Of a stretch of DNA of 64,000 nt, positions 24,346 through 37,429 are shown piece by piece. The stretch is from Pseudoscleropodium purum (taxonomy: Eukaryota; Streptophyta; Bryopsida; Hypnales; Brachytheciaceae), in contig OZ017795.1 in the NCBI GenBank assembly GCA_963969395.1, positions 20,007,063 through 20,071,062 of the forward strand, read 5' to 3'. The notes beneath the pieces are model-generated. The model was not told where the DNA came from and made no database searches. It saw only the letters and a list, made by a program, of their open reading frames with translations. Numbering within the stretch: the stretch's first letter is position 1; the number at the start of each line of letters is the position of its first letter. Both the position numbers and the translations under genes were made by a program.

Positions 24346-26028
24346 CTACACCTCTTCCACAGAAACACCAAGCTTGCTGGCGATGGAGGAGAAGGACTTG
24401 GTGTCCGAGTCGCTCTCATGCCGAAGGTCGAGCAGAAAATTTGTAAGAACACTCTCAAAGCCTGGCATTTTGGCATACCCGGGAAAGTAGTTGATGTCAA
24501 TCACATGGTAATGGTTGCCAACTTTAGAGTCTTTGATCACATCGAAGTTGAAAAGCCGGAGTCCAAGGCCCTCCCTCAAGCCATTCGCCACATCTGCAAT
24601 GAACTCTTCCGGTGGAAGCTCAGCCTTGGCAACGTTCTCCTCCAGGGTGGCTCCTGAAATCAAGTTGGAAATCTGGGAGAATGGCAGAGGCTCTTCTGTG
24701 CTGCTCACCTGCAAGGATATCGAGTACCAGAGAATACTCTGTATTCAGCTACAGAATCTAGCATGATCTAAACTCAGATCCGATCAATTGTAATCCGTAC
24801 AAATATGATCGCATCCTGCGTTTTTAAAACTCAGGTACGTGGTCGGATGGAAAATATTTGAGAAAACGTCGCAAGTACAACATGAACACGTCACTAAAAT
24901 ATCCGAATACAAGAGAACATTCTGCACGCACTCCAATAACTCCTACGAGAACAAGAAGTCGAAATTGGGACTCGTCATGTTTAGCACTATTGAGAGAGTC
25001 ATATAGGGACTTTCGTTTGTTCAATTTTATTTATGTTTTGACCGACACATGCAACATATTCGTACTGATTCTGGTGATAGAAAATTTATTCCCGTCAGAA
25101 TTAAAATTTTCGCAATATGATCAATCAAATTGGTCAATTCAAAACCATGAAATCTTGGTCCTTAAACCCTTAGAGGTCCGCAGTCCATATTCTGGATGAT
25201 GAACAGAGTGGTTTTAATCAACGTTTTGTCCAAATGATGCATCCAAAGTAATATTGGAATCTTTGAAAGACAGCCTTCCTTTATGACCTATTCAACTATT
25301 CAATGGAAATGAGGTTAATAATGAATTTGTACAAAGATATATGGGCAAAAATTCCCCCAAAAGAATCAGGCGTTAAAGGGTTAATGGAAAAGCTAGCTGA
25401 CCTGGTCCTCGTGAACATCAGGAAGCGATTTCCGTCTCACGCACTTGATGTACTTCCCAGCCACATACACTTTGAAGATGACTCCCCCATGGTTCACAAA
25501 CTCCTGGAGCACCATCGGCGGGTTCAGCTTATGCAACCCGCGCGTATTGAACAAAAGGAACATGGCATGCGAAGTCGCGCTCCCATCTGCCACCATCGGC
25601 TTGGCAATCACTGGAAACGTCAGCTCCGAGATGGCGTTCTCATCATTGAAAAGCTCCTTGCTGTCCACGATGAGCTGCTTGGGAATGCCGCAAGTGCCGA
25701 GTCCTTCGGGGATTCGGAGATGGGCCACGGCTTCCAGCATGGAAATCCGGTTCTGCAGCTTCTCGATGGCGGCTGGAGGGTCGACTAGGATGACGTGCGA
25801 GTGACGGTCCTTGTACTCCAGCAGCTGCTGGTTCCAGAGATCGCCTCCGTGCTTGTGGATGATGGCGTCGAAGGGGCCCTGGTTTTCTAAGGGCTTGGTC
25901 ATGTCCACGGGCACCAAGTTGACGCCCTTGCTCTTCGCGTGAGTGACGAGGGAGGGTTGCACGAAGCTCTTCTGCTTCTTCTCCGCCAAAGCGTACCCGA
26001 CCGTGAACATCTCTCCCGTGGACGTCAT
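24346..26028 (-). CDS. ITPK: Inositol-tetrakisphosphate 1-kinase (ITPK), two exons
   Basis: The gene encodes a cytosolic/nuclear ATP-grasp kinase that phosphorylates inositol tris-, tetrakis- and, in plants, hexakisphosphate, in phytate and inositol pyrophosphate synthesis. Exon 1 is 26028-25402 and exon 2 is 24708-24346 (minus strand), giving 329 aa, close to plant ITPK1. The intron (25401-24709) starts GTCAGC after CAG and ends TTGCAG before GTG, between complete codons. N-terminal TVGYALAEKKQKSF, the ATP-grasp core (PVIAKPMVADGSATSHAM, then VLQEFVNHGGVIFKVYVAG), KCVRRKSLPDV, and the metal-binding DINYFPGYAKMPGFE are all present. No stop or frameshift is seen, so it is probably functional. 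The ATG at 26028 fits the family's short N-terminus. It is the only clear housekeeping gene in the window. Confidence 0.95.
24709..25401 (-). other. ITPK intron (693 bp) with possible small TTAA insert
   Basis: The boundaries are GT-AG on the minus strand and keep the frame. Near the 5' side lies a 211-218 bp block bounded by TTAAACCC (25162-25169) and GGGTTAA (25378-25384), preceded internally by GCGTTAAAGGG. That end resembles the outer TTAA element at 13876 (GCGTTTAAGGG). The left end matches poorly, so a small TTAA MITE here is only possible. Confidence 0.7.
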
Positions 26029-26620
26029 AGTTTCCGCCCAAACCCTAAAATGTTATCCACAAAGAAACTTAATTCCACTCCGCACTACCGTTCAAAAGAA
26101 TCGCAAACACGCCATTCCGAAAATCAGACCTCGGAATGCGATACAGAACTGCGACAGTAAAGACACAAAGAACTTCAAAATAAACGATCACGAACTACCG
26201 CCACTCAACAACCCCCGTCACTCTACCGACGCCAAGATTCCACGCAGCTACAGTTAAGATCCAAATGCCGGTCACCTCAGACTCGATCTATCAAACAACA
26301 AACGAGCTCTCAACACCCATCCGCTCAAAGGCGCCCCCAAATCCCCATTACACAGAAAATCACCCTCCTTTAACCTAACCACCTCCCCTCCCCGAAATCG
26401 ACCTCCACATAAACCCTCCACGCACAATTCACACAATAACAAATATCAAAACACTCACGCAATCGTCAACACCATTACCAGAAAAAAGGAGCAACAGCAA
26501 TCTTCAATCGACAATGACGTCCACCGTCCCTCCCTCCGTTGCACTAAAACTTGATTAAAGCTTGACAAGAATCACGAAAATCTCGACCCGGTCACCATAT
26601 GTTTCGCGCTTGTTGTGAGG
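26029..26620 (-). promoter_or_regulatory. ITPK 5' leader and promoter with telo-box-like motif
   Basis: AAACCCTAAA at 26040-26049 lies about 12 bases upstream of the ITPK ATG; on the coding strand it reads TTTAGGGTTT. Such motifs are common in plant 5' leaders and promoters of growth-linked genes. The stretch has balanced composition and few long A/T runs, unlike the surrounding DNA. No TATA box was fixed. Together with the possible plus-strand exon at 26848 it could be a bidirectional promoter. Confidence 0.4.
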
Positions 26621-26847
26621 AATAATGAATCTAGGTCAGAGAATAGTCGTCATCATCGTCATTGCAGCGTCTTCTTCGGCTGCCTCTTCTTCTTCAACTT
26701 CATCTTCTCCATTGCACCATAGATGCAGTAACTTAGAATCTCTGTGTTCAATTGCTCTGTTTTTTCCTTCGTTTTTACAGGTCAAGTCGTCGCCGCCAGT
26801 CACATGGAGAATTGGATGTGCCCACGCGAGACTAAACTTAGTGGGCT

Positions 26848-26913
26848 ATGGCGGATTCCGCTGCACCAGCTCCCGATTTGATGCGCGTAGGCAACAGTGA
26901 TCCTTGTGCATGA
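26848..26913 (+). CDS. Possible divergent first exon, unrecognised
   Basis: ATG at 26848 opens a frame reading MADSAAPAPDLMRVGN before TGA at 26911. The composition is exon-like: alanine/proline-rich start, balanced GC. A good acceptor-like sequence (tttttacag before gtcaag, about 26780) precedes it, suggesting a 5'-leader intron. A weak donor (GTAGGC, 26887) could end the exon. No downstream exon is recognisable in the AT-rich DNA that follows, so it may be a gene truncated by repeats or a chance frame. Confidence 0.2.
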   Translation: MADSAAPAPDLMRVGNSDPCA

Positions 26914-27108
26914 GCCCTACAAACAAAGCTATCAAACACATTCAATATCTAGGATTCCTTCACTTTGGGGGGGGGAATTGCCATCGGCCATTCGGCCAGG
27001 AAGGATTGACCCCTTATTGCCCCGTGTCTTACCCCTGGAGGAAACACTGGAATTTTTTTATTGGCCCAGACTAAGGTATGGTAGGAGGTTCATAAATTGC
27101 CCATCACA

Positions 27109-27488
27109 GGTAGAAACACCCATAACCGGCCGTGTACCTTGCGGTTGTCCACAGAGTGCCATTAAAGCATCCCTAGATTTATATGAATGTGTCCTCCAAA
27201 TGTTTAATTCTTATTGGCGGATGCATTTGAAGGACACATTATGAATTCTGATTTGTTAAGAGTTGATTTTCACAAGGTTCAGATTTGGGTGCACCTACAA
27301 GACAAATCCACTACTCTAGAGACCTGCAACCTTGAAATCATAGGAATTACATATCACATCTAAAAAATCTATTTTTTTTTTAATATTCATGATTTTCACT
27401 CGCTAACACTACAAAAATATTGTTCTAAAGAAAAAATGCCTCCAAATATGCTGAATTCCTTAAAGGGCCGGTTTTGGGTGTTTCTACC
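27109..27488. mobile_element. 380-bp element with 23-bp terminal inverted repeats
   Basis: GGTAGAAACACCCATAACCG at 27109 is mirrored by the segment 27466-27488 with one mismatch over 23 bp. No flanking duplication is visible. The interior has an inverted word (gaatgtgtcctccaaatg and catttgaaggacacatt, 27185-27240). The right-end phrase atgctgaattccttaa also occurs at 16371, so the family has at least one more fragment here. Superfamily unknown. Confidence 0.5.
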
Positions 27489-28920
27489 TTAAGAATAAAT
27501 ACAACTTCGAAAGAAAATCTATCTATCAAAATCTTTTTTACATATTTTTGGTAGAAAGAGAAACAAAAAAAAAACTGGGTAGTAGTTTTAATTGAAAATT
27601 TCAGAGTTGGAATGAATTAAATATGATTTTTCAAAGTGAAGGTGCATAGGTCACTATTAATGCTCATAGACTAGAGCAATAATGAATTTTGAATTACATT
27701 TCATTCAAGTCTTTAACATGTGTCAATCAAATTTCAACCTCTACAAGTACTTGAATGTATATTTTACCTTAACAAACTTAAAAACACAATTATTAGCAAG
27801 AATCAAACATTATACTAGCCCCCATGATTATGATTCTAAAACTACTCACATGTGACAATGTTCTCTAACCTCATAAACGTTCATCCATTTCTGAAGCCAT
27901 ATGCGCTATTTTAAGACTATTTCTAGGAATGATTCTAAATGTCTGTGCAATTTTAGAGCCTCCTACCATAGAACAAGCCTTTTACCACCTCAATTTGCAA
28001 TATAAATATCTTAAGGCCACTTCCAAGACAATCACATATTTTCAGAGGTTTGGGCTTATTTCATGAATCAAAACCAAGTGGAATTATAAATTATCAATGA
28101 AAGTTGAAATTTTTGTGAACTTTTGAAGTAGTTTGCCTTGAAATTAGAAAACCGCCCATAGAGTGGAGTCATGAATGCTCTATTAACAATCCATAACCAC
28201 CTTGGGAGTGTATTTATTAGCACTTAAGTATCCATCAATCAAGGACTAACATATTATCCAAGTTGGAATTAATGCACTACCTTTGTTAGGAAAGTAAATG
28301 GATTTGAATGAGTTTTCTAGTGGTAATAGGGCCAAAAGTAGAATGGTTGGAATAGGTAGCTAATAGAGATGGGTTGGTCTATTTTATAGCAACGACTTTG
28401 CATTGACTTTGGTTTCTAAATCTGAGTTTTCAAATCTTATGTACAACCATATTTATACTACAAGACAATGTGGTCCACATTTATAGTGTAGAACATGGTT
28501 TGGTTAGATTGTTTGAGTGGAGATGTTGGGTCCAAATGGGCGGGCCCTTGACATGTATTTGATGTAGTTGATTAGCTTTTCCCCTAAAGTTTAAGTTTGG
28601 AGAACAAAGACAAGGACGAGTGGTCTTCTTGCATTTGTTTTGTCAATTGCTCACCTCTCCCTAATGCAATGAAGGCCAATTTGATATATGAATTTGATGT
28701 TTTGATTTGGACTTGACATTTTGGCTTCTGTACTTGAGAACCTTGTTTACCATATAGAGTTTTGTAAGGTCTATTCAAAAAGCACTATGTGAAGAATTTT
28801 TTTCTATTGAAGTGTTATGAATTAGATAATGGCTATGGAGGGTGTTAATACGGCTTGGAAGATTGCCTGAAAGAGTTTTGGAGCAATGAGAGTAGATCCT
28901 TTAAGTTGTATTGGCACCTC
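27489..28920. other. AT-rich intergenic DNA, no gene seen
   Basis: No frame with protein-like content and no terminal repeats seen. Confidence 0.45.
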
Positions 28921-29222
28921 ATTAGAATATTTTTGGGGCCTTTGGATGCCTGCGAGTTATCACAGCTTGCGAATGCAAGAAACATGTTCGGCGTAGTGGT
29001 TTGACGTGGCCGAGATCCTACCATGTCATTGACCAATTTTTATTTTTTATTTTTTATTTTTTAAAATTTATTTTTTGCATTTGGAGACTTATTTATTTAT
29101 TTATTTATTTATTTTTTTAATGAATTTTTTTTTTGACAATGGGCTGTTCTCCTCGCAGCAAGGAACAATTGCTGGGGAACAAGCCCGAAATAGGCTTCTG
29201 GACCCCCCAAAACTCTTCTAAT
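28921..29222 (+). mobile_element. ATTAG-ended MITE, copy B (302 bp, best copy)
   Basis: It starts ATTAGAATATTTTT at 28921 and ends AAACTCTTCTAAT at 29222, inverted as in copy C. It contains TGACGTGG, 11 bases, CCATGTCA (29002-29028), a T-rich linker with a TTTA microsatellite (about 29088-29118), then a segment (ggaacaagcccgaaa) shared with copies A and C. The flanking bases do not form a clear duplication. Confidence 0.6.
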
Positions 29223-32200
29223 GTTTATAGCCATTATTGTTCATAATGGCCACAACCAAAATTCTTGATACTTGGCATGGTGCTATTTGTCAATTGATTC
29301 ATATCTAATGCTTGTCATTTCCGACTAGTGTCCATCATGTTTTTAATTGGTGCCCATCGGCCAATCACACTATATCAACTATTTCTTGCTTGACAATCTT
29401 CATAACAAGCATGATTACGTAATTGAAGATTGATGAATGCCACAAAGGATACAAACTACGATTGATAATCTACTTGCTAATAGCCAATTACAAAACGCGA
29501 CAATGGAAAGAATTCTAGTTGTTATTGTTATGGTCATGTTTTTGAGTTTGTCAATTTGTGGAAACTTGATATGATTGTTGGTGTAGTTGAGCAACTATAA
29601 GAATATTTTTGAGTATTGCTACAGTATCGGTAGAACTATCCATGTGGTGATTTCACCTCTAAAGTGCTCTAAAATCACCACAGTCATACAAAGCTATTGT
29701 CAAATCCTACAAGCTTGATGCAAAAAACAAAAAACAAATTAAAGTTGACACTGAAATTGCTAAGATTGGTGACCATTCAATACGTAAACTCTAAAAATTC
29801 AATTCTTTAGCATCATATTTATTGTGAATCATGGAGTTTACAAAGATCCTTTATGGATCATCTTCCTAAACTTGACATTTAAAAATCAATTTCTTTTCAA
29901 TGGTTTTAGAAAATTTGTTTAATAAACAACATAATAGAAAAAGTATCATTCAATTGATTCAATATTCTTTCAAAAAAATTCTTTTTTTGTTAAATCAGGG
30001 TTACAATTTTGCTTTGAGCTTTTCTTAAATTTCTACATAATCTCCACCAACCCCAACATCATTCACATTGCGCTGCATTGCATTAAGACTCTGTTGTAAT
30101 GCAATCATTGTATGTGAGGTTTGGGTGTCATAATTCATCAACCTCATGTGTAAGCATGTGATTGGGGACACAAAATTGAGCTTTATACTTGTATTTTGGA
30201 GGTTTAAAAACTAATTTTTAAGGGTTGGTGACACTAATAGGCTTGGTTGTGTGTAATGGGAATATCTAACAAAAAATTTCTAACTTTTGGAATCCAAACT
30301 ATGGACTTTTGGAATATGTTGGATTTAATCTTTTCAAATGGATTTTGGAGACTTTGATTTTGGTTTTGAAATATCTTATTTTCTAGCCATATTAAGATTT
30401 TGGAGTTTGGATGGTGTGATCCATCGAGCTTATGTGGAGGTATGGTTTGGGTATATGGAATAGAACTTCCTACTCACATTTTGGATTTTTTTATATTTAA
30501 TTCTCTAGGGTTGGTGTGGGCACTTTAATCCTACCATTGGAATAATACAAATACAACCAGATTCTTAGTGTGTATTATTGTAGATGAGCCTAAGTGGGTG
30601 TCTAACATGTAATCCAATTATGCCTTCCAAGCAATGGAGCTTCTTTATTTACTCCCATTCCTAATTTCACTAATTGCAACTACTAACCAAATCAAAAGTG
30701 AATTAGTAATCACGGCAAATTTTGGCTACAACAACCAAAATAAAAAGTTGTGGAGGTTAGTCAAACAATGTTTTTCAAGATGCTAGATTGTAGGGTCTTT
30801 TATGCCCTTTTGCAAAATGATAAAGTTTACTATGATCAAACTAATTCCTAAAAGTTATCTATGGATGAAGTTTGACTTCATTCTAATTTCTAAAACTTTG
30901 TCTGTCTATTTCTTCTATTCGAACTATTGAAACTGGATGCAAGTTTTTGGGATTTTTGATTTTTAATCTTCTATCTAAATTCTTTTTTTCAATTGATTTG
31001 ATCAACTTTCATTGACTTTCATCTAAAAATTCACCTTAATTTTAATCAAAACTTCATCTTATTCTTATTTCTTCAATACTAATCTATTTTCTAAGATGAA
31101 GGTAGTTTTGGAAACACAAAATATATTTTCTTTTTGATTCTACTCCTAAATTATTCCTAAATTACCTTCAAAAGATTCTTTTTATTTCCCTATTCTTTTA
31201 ACTACATTTAAAATTTTTTAATCCTATTAGCTATTTTTACAGTTAAAGTATTTTTATGTAAGAGTTCCTAAAAAGTTTAAACACTTAGATTTTTAACTTT
31301 TCAAGCAAAAATTATCTATAGATGAAGTTTGACCATTAATTAGTTCATGAAATTTCATCCATTAGTTTATGTTATTCTTACTTTCAAAATAATTTATTCC
31401 TTTTACTTTTAACTTGCACTTAAAATCTAGACTTAAAAAAAATTGATTTTTTTACCTAACTTTCATCTAAATCTAAGACTATTTTTTGTCCTAGCTACAT
31501 AACTATTGGAGTTTTTATCTAGTTTTAATATTTAATATCTTTTTAGAATGCTATCAAAATTATCTAGTTATTTTAAACTTCAAATTCTAATTTACTAATG
31601 ACCCTAATGGTATGACTTTGATTTCTAACTTCTTAGTCTATTATTCTAATTTTAATCTAATAATTTTGGTGAAAAGAAACAAATGGGAAAAAGAAATTTA
31701 AAAACTAACCTCAAACTCTACAAATTTAATGATTCCATCTTCTTCTACTGGGACCGTAATGTCATTGTAAGTGCCTTCAATCTCCATCCCATATTTGTTG
31801 TTGTATTTTGAATTAGTATGTTGCTATTGTATGATGATAAAAGAGTTCCATTTGAACTCTTCTAATTCTTCCTTGTTCCAAGTTTTTTGTTTTTTTTCCA
31901 TTTAGAATATTTTGAATCCCAAATCAACTCTTATAAAATCTAATAAAAAAAATCTAATTTGCTAAATATTTGCTAATGGTTTAAAAGTCAAACAAAATTC
32001 TAATAAGTTTGTTAACATTTTCCACTAATAACCAAGTTCTAGAAGTTCAAAAGTCAAACTATTTTTCTAATTATTTTTCTTTTCGTCTTCTAATCAAAAT
32101 ATAACTATGGTTAAGAAAGTCAAACTATTCTTTGTGAGTGTACCAAAATCAATTTTGAAATCTACTTGCAACAAAATCATACAACTATCACATTTCTCCA

Positions 32201-34166
32201 ACTTTGTGTTTAGTTTGTTGTTGGCAATTGAAGTTGGAGAGTTGTAGTAGGTGAGATCTAGAACAAAGTGTAGAAATTTTGAGCTTCAACTTGGTATACA
32301 TAAAGAATTTCAATTTGGTACATGTTAAAGGCCCATAGGTATGACTAATTGACTTTCGTTCAAATGAATTGAAGTTTTGAAATAGAAGCAAGCCATGATT
32401 GACTTGATCTAGCTTCTTTTGTCATTGAGTTCTTTGATTTTCAAAATTTCACCCCTATTGGGCACAACTTTGCACTCTAAGCCTTCAATTTTTGAAAACT
32501 ACACTTTGTTTGCAAATCTCTAGTCTTTTAATACTTCTACCTTTGGAAATTTATAAAAATCAACCCCTATTTGGGCAAATTTCAAGCCTTCCTTCCCCTC
32601 AAATCTTGCATTTCAAAAACTAAGCTATATATGTGACAATTTTCCAACCTACTCAAACTTGAAAAATTATAAAGTAGTCTCTATTTGGCAAAGTTTAAAC
32701 GTTCAACCCCTTCTACCTTTTAAAATGGAAAATCAACCTTTGTTGGGCAAATCCTCAATTTTCTTTGAGAAATTGAAAATTGATTGTTTGGGCATGTATG
32801 AGATGTAAAAAACACAAAACCAACCCTAGTCTAACAATTCATAGGTCTTTGGACCAACACTTTGATTATATGATTGTATTGCTTTGCCTTGAATGCTTGA
32901 TGGCTTGCCGAGTTGGCTTCGTGAGTTGTATTTTTTACTCTTATTGGTACTCCTTAACCTTTTCCACATTAAATTTCAATCCTTTGGCCGTTGCTCACCA
33001 AATTTTGTTTTTTGTTGCCAATTTTTGTAATTAATAAAATAATAATAGAATTTTGGGTTTACTATTGGAAACCGATAAGAAAAAATATACACTAAAAATA
33101 GTAAAAAAATGTTCTAAAAGCAAAGCTTTGCCATACGAGGGGATAGACCCAAACTTTCAATTCTAATTTGAATTGAACTTTGGTTAGTACAAATTTAAAA
33201 CAACCACAAGGGTGATAGCTTTGCTGTATTAGAGGTTTTAACCTCAAATTCTTAACGAAAATTGAAAAAATTTGGTTAGAACATGGACTTTTAAGAGTTT
33301 TGGTTCCAAAATCTCTCTAAATGACAACACCAATACTTGGACCATATATTCCTAATGTCTAGATGTAAGGGGGATTTGCAAAGACCAAAGTCACGAGATC
33401 CTACACAAAGCACTCGATTGGAAACTATTAGTAAAACAAAGAACTCAATGATCACAAAAGACAAAGAAATGTTAGTAAACAAGGGATTTTCTACAACAAT
33501 ATTGTAAAATACTACTCATTAAGCTTGTCAAAGTAGTTAGTAAGCAAAAATTTAATGAACCAAACACAAATAGTTTGTATCAAGCTTCAAAACGTAATAG
33601 AATGCAAAGGTTTTCAAAGAGACCCCAACGCCCTTTAAAGTGAGCTACAAAACACAAGAACTTCAACAACAATCAAGAAGTAAAGCTTCAAATGCAATTC
33701 AAACAATGTGGCTACGTTTTGGCTAGTTACATGTAGTTAGATTTTTTTTGTAGAAAATCTCTACTTTAGATTTATATGAAAATTTTTTAAGACAATTATT
33801 ATTAAAATTTTTTAATAAATAGATTTTTAGGTTAAAATTAACAATTAAAAGGTTAAGGGGGACCTTACTTTAGGGTAGGAAATTTTATTAAAAAATAAAA
33901 ATAAAAATAAAAATAGTAAATAGTAAAAATAGGGGACACACCTTTTAGTGAAAGGGTGTCTCTCTCACTATAAAAGGATTTAAAAACTTATAAAAAAATT
34001 GGCTTCGTAAGACCTACATTCCATTTATATGTATACATATGATTATGAGATTTCTTATTGTGAAAATTATTATTTCCAAATTGTTGAAATTGCCTTGCAT
34101 TTATGTTGTGCAATGTATCATTGTTGTAAATGAATAAATTGAAAGATTTACAAATAAGAAAATAAA
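29223..34166. other. AT-rich intergenic DNA, no gene seen
   Basis: Almost 5 kb with dense stops in all six frames. The 30.9-32.2 kb part is strongly T-rich, with repeated ttctaattt-like words. The 32.4-32.8 kb part has imperfect repeated phrases (caacccctatttgggcaaa type) at roughly 70-100 bp spacing, perhaps an old tandem array. Nothing coding is recognisable. Confidence 0.45.
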
Positions 34167-34170
34167 TTAA

Positions 34171-35094
34171 TCTCTAAATTCCCAATGTCCCCTCGAGGGA
34201 CAAATCAGATTTCAGGCATGTTCCTGTGATCTCAATTTTTGGTGAATTGTTTTGAAACTTTTCCATAAAATAGAGAAATTGATTATCTAAGTGGGAATAC
34301 AATTTTTATTTCAATTGGTGCCCAGGAGCAAAAGTTATACTACAAAAAGCTTGAAACTGAATTCAACAAGTAGCACAAAAAAAATTGCAAAAAATCAAAA
34401 AAAATTTTCATTTTTTTCCCCTTGAATTCTTTTCTTTTTGTCTACATGTGAAGCTTTGATTCGTTCTATTTGGACTAATATTGAGAAAGTTAAAGACAAT
34501 TTTGTTTTTTGGGCAATTTCAACATCTTTTTGACAAAATAACTTGCAAGGTTCATTTCTAAATGCAATTTTCACAATTTTTCACAGTTTTTTTTGGAGAA
34601 TGTTGTGTTCAATTGCTAAAAAAATCTCACCATTGGGACTATTGTCTTTCAATCCCATCTTGGAGTTATTAACGATTTAGTTTTTTTCCAATCTTGGACC
34701 TACTTCTATTTAGCATTTTCTTAAAGAATGAAAATCAAGTGTTTTTAAAAAAAAAAAAATTCCCTAGACTTTCAACTCAATTCTTCAACAGAAAAAAATT
34801 TTAATTCAAAGTTTGTAGTGCAAAAAAAATTTACAATTGGCGGTCAAAGTCATCTGAAATTGCAGGCCATTGTTCAAAAAAACTTTCTTTTTCAACTTTG
34901 AATGCTAATATCTTTCAATCTATACGGTCAAACTTCATGAAAATTTTACCATGTGAGCTAAGACAAGTAAAGTACAAGATCTTCCGGTTATATTTTAAAA
35001 AATGATTTTTTTTTGTTGTATTCCTTGATGAACGTAGCAAAAACAGCAGTTCTGAGTGGTTTTTGACAGAAAAATGGCCTTGGAAATTTAGGGG
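34171..35094. mobile_element. Diverged TTAA-flanked piggyBac-like element (924 bp)
   Basis: The ends are TCTCTAAATTCCCAATG (34171) and the inverse of CCCCTAAATTTCCAAGG (35094), flanked by TTAA at 34167-34170 and 35095-35098. The length and order of features match the CCCCTAAAGG copies (tttgaatgctaatatctttcaatcta, a gtacaagatctt phrase and gcagttctgagtgg near the right end), but identity is lower. It is best seen as a separate subfamily. Non-coding. Confidence 0.6.
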
Positions 35095-35098
35095 TTAA

Positions 35099-36456
35099 TA
35101 TATATAAAGCTTAGAGTTAGAGTTCTGGGTGGTAACAAAAATTAGGAAGAAAAGTGCTAGTTCATGAGCTTTAACTGATCAAGTTATAATACCTGCATCC
35201 TTGCGCATAAGATCGAGCAAGAGTCTAATTAAAAGTTTAAGGAAAAAAAAAAAAAAATCTCGATGTGGTGAGGGCAAATTCCTGAGAGAGCCAGTCAATC
35301 GGTCGACAACCATCTCGAGGAGAGCAGACAGGGTGAGCCTGATCGTGTAATGGAGATTGCGGTTGAATTTTTTTTCACTTTTCAGGGAATCCTCATTCAG
35401 AGATCAAAATTTGGAATCTCCTAAGCATCAATTTTTGGCGTGGTTGAGTCTGGGATGCTGCAGCGACATCAAATCCATGAAACGGTCTTTCAATTGTAAG
35501 CCAATCAAAAGTTGAAATTGAAAATCTGAATAACTTGACTTGTAGTGGCTGAATTGAACTTTGAAGATCAGAATCGGCTATCCCAATGCTGAACTGCAGT
35601 AAGAGCATCGCCAAATCAAAATTTAATCAACCGGGATCGTAATCCAATTGTGAATCGGGATTTGTGAATCACTTGTGGCCTTGTGAGCAGCAAGTTTGCA
35701 AATGGAAGGGGCGAGAATTTGATCGGAGCTTGTCTGTGAGTGCCGGAGGTAGGTGTTATCGAGAGAATGAAAAATCGGAGCAAGCTGTGAAATTCGGAAC
35801 AACACCGACTTCACAGAGTCGGATTCGAATATGTTAGTGGTTAGAAGTTGAAATTGGAATTTGGCGATTGGAACGAATTCGCCTGTTTTCATCATCAATC
35901 CCTGAAATTTTCAAGTAATTGGTTGGAATACGGTCGCTGCTAATCAAATTGATCACTTGAATGGCAAGTTGGAATAAATTTGAACGAATTGGTCACAATT
36001 GTTAACAGGTTGAGGCACCTGGCTTGGCGTCGTCGTGAATCCTTGAAATTTCAAACGTCTGATTGAATTTGATCGTGGAAGGGTATGTGAAGATCCAGTT
36101 GATCGACTGAACCAGGATCGCCATCAAATTTCTATACACTCAGAAAAGATCGATCAAAAATTCTGATCGCTGGACAGGCTTGGAGCAGGTCGCGACAACG
36201 GAGGCAGCAAGCTTGCTGCGGTGGAATTAGAGATTCCATGGCCATAGGGGGCGGTACCACGGTTGTAAGGGTCTGATCTACACGGTTATAGGTCCAGACC
36301 TACGGCTGTGGGTTCACAGCTCTTGGTTATAGGTAGGTTGATTAGTTTGTTTGTTTTCTTAAGTTTATAGCTCATAGTTTTGAATTTGGAGTTGGAGTTT
36401 TAAGTTTTTGGACGATATTTTTATAGTTTTGGAATTATCATTGTAAAACATAGACA
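35099..36456. other. Higher-GC unassigned stretch
   Basis: About 35230-36340 is clearly less AT-rich than its neighbours, with many gatcg, gaattg and cggtt words. Minus-strand frames of 91 and 73 codons (35623-35898, 35393-35614) lie in it but have no recognised motif. Near 36240-36340 the phrases ggttatagg, ggtctgatctacacggttat and ggtccagacctacgg give a local imperfect repeat. It could be the body of an unrecognised element or an old gene relic. Confidence 0.3.
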
Positions 36457-36460
36457 TTAA

Positions 36461-37403
36461 TCCCTATAGGTTGGAGACTATGTTTTCACCAAAAACATTC
36501 TAAAACTGCCATTTCTAATACAAGCACCAAATTGTAAATGAAAAACATTTTTGGACATGTAACCATAGGATCTTGTATTAAGCTTGTTTGAAAACATGTA
36601 TAAATTTTTTTAGAAATTTCCACTATGTAGATTGTAAGATAATAGCATTTGAAGTGACAAGTTTCCTTTTTTTGGCCCTACGAAAATCCAGGCAGCTGCA
36701 CTTCAGAAGGTCACATTTATATGAAAAAATGTCCAAAATGGTGGTTACTCTTTGAATTCATTTTTCAAGTCAAGTTGGCTACATGCTTGAAAAATTTCAG
36801 ATCATTTAGAATCATGCAACATGTAGGAAAAAAATAGTAAGTAGAAAGGAGTAGAGAATGATTCAAAATACTAAATTGTTAACAATTTATTTATGGAATT
36901 GAAAAATGTCAATCCCAATGGTTTTAATGTTGTAATAAACAATCTACACCCAACATTTTTATTTTTTTCCAAAAATATTGAAAATTGAGTTAAATAAAGG
37001 ACTTCAAAGTTTATTTTAGAATAGGGATTTTATAACGACCTACAAACTCCCACAAACTAATTCTCTTCATAACTTTTGACTCATTGATCAAAATGGAATG
37101 ATTCAAAGCTTTCCAAGTATATATAAATCAAGAGAACCAATTTTAAATTTAAATTAAAAATAAATAAAAATTTTAAAGAAGTTTTTTTTGTTGCTTAGGC
37201 TACCCGTCGAGCAATGAAAAGTACATATCATACAATAAATTTTTAACCATGAAGTCAAAAGTTATGAAAATTGTTGGGCCTTAAAGCTACTCCTCAGGCA
37301 CATGTTATATTAAAATTTCAGCAAAATAAAATAAAATTTCCATTTGTAGTAAGCTGCCCAAAATTTCTATCTTACCAAAAAATGTAGTTTGGGCGTTTAG
37401 GGG
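36461..37403. mobile_element. TTAA-flanked piggyBac-like element, copy 4 (943 bp)
   Basis: TTAA flanks at 36457-36460 and 37404-37407; ends TCCCTATAGG and GTTTAGGGG. The body is colinear with copies 1 and 2, including ggcagctgcacttca, tgtccaaaatggtggttact, attgttgggccttaaagc and the gctgcccaaaat phrase near the right end. Non-coding. Confidence 0.7.
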
Positions 37404-37429
37404 TTAAAAACATATAAATGTGTATGTAA

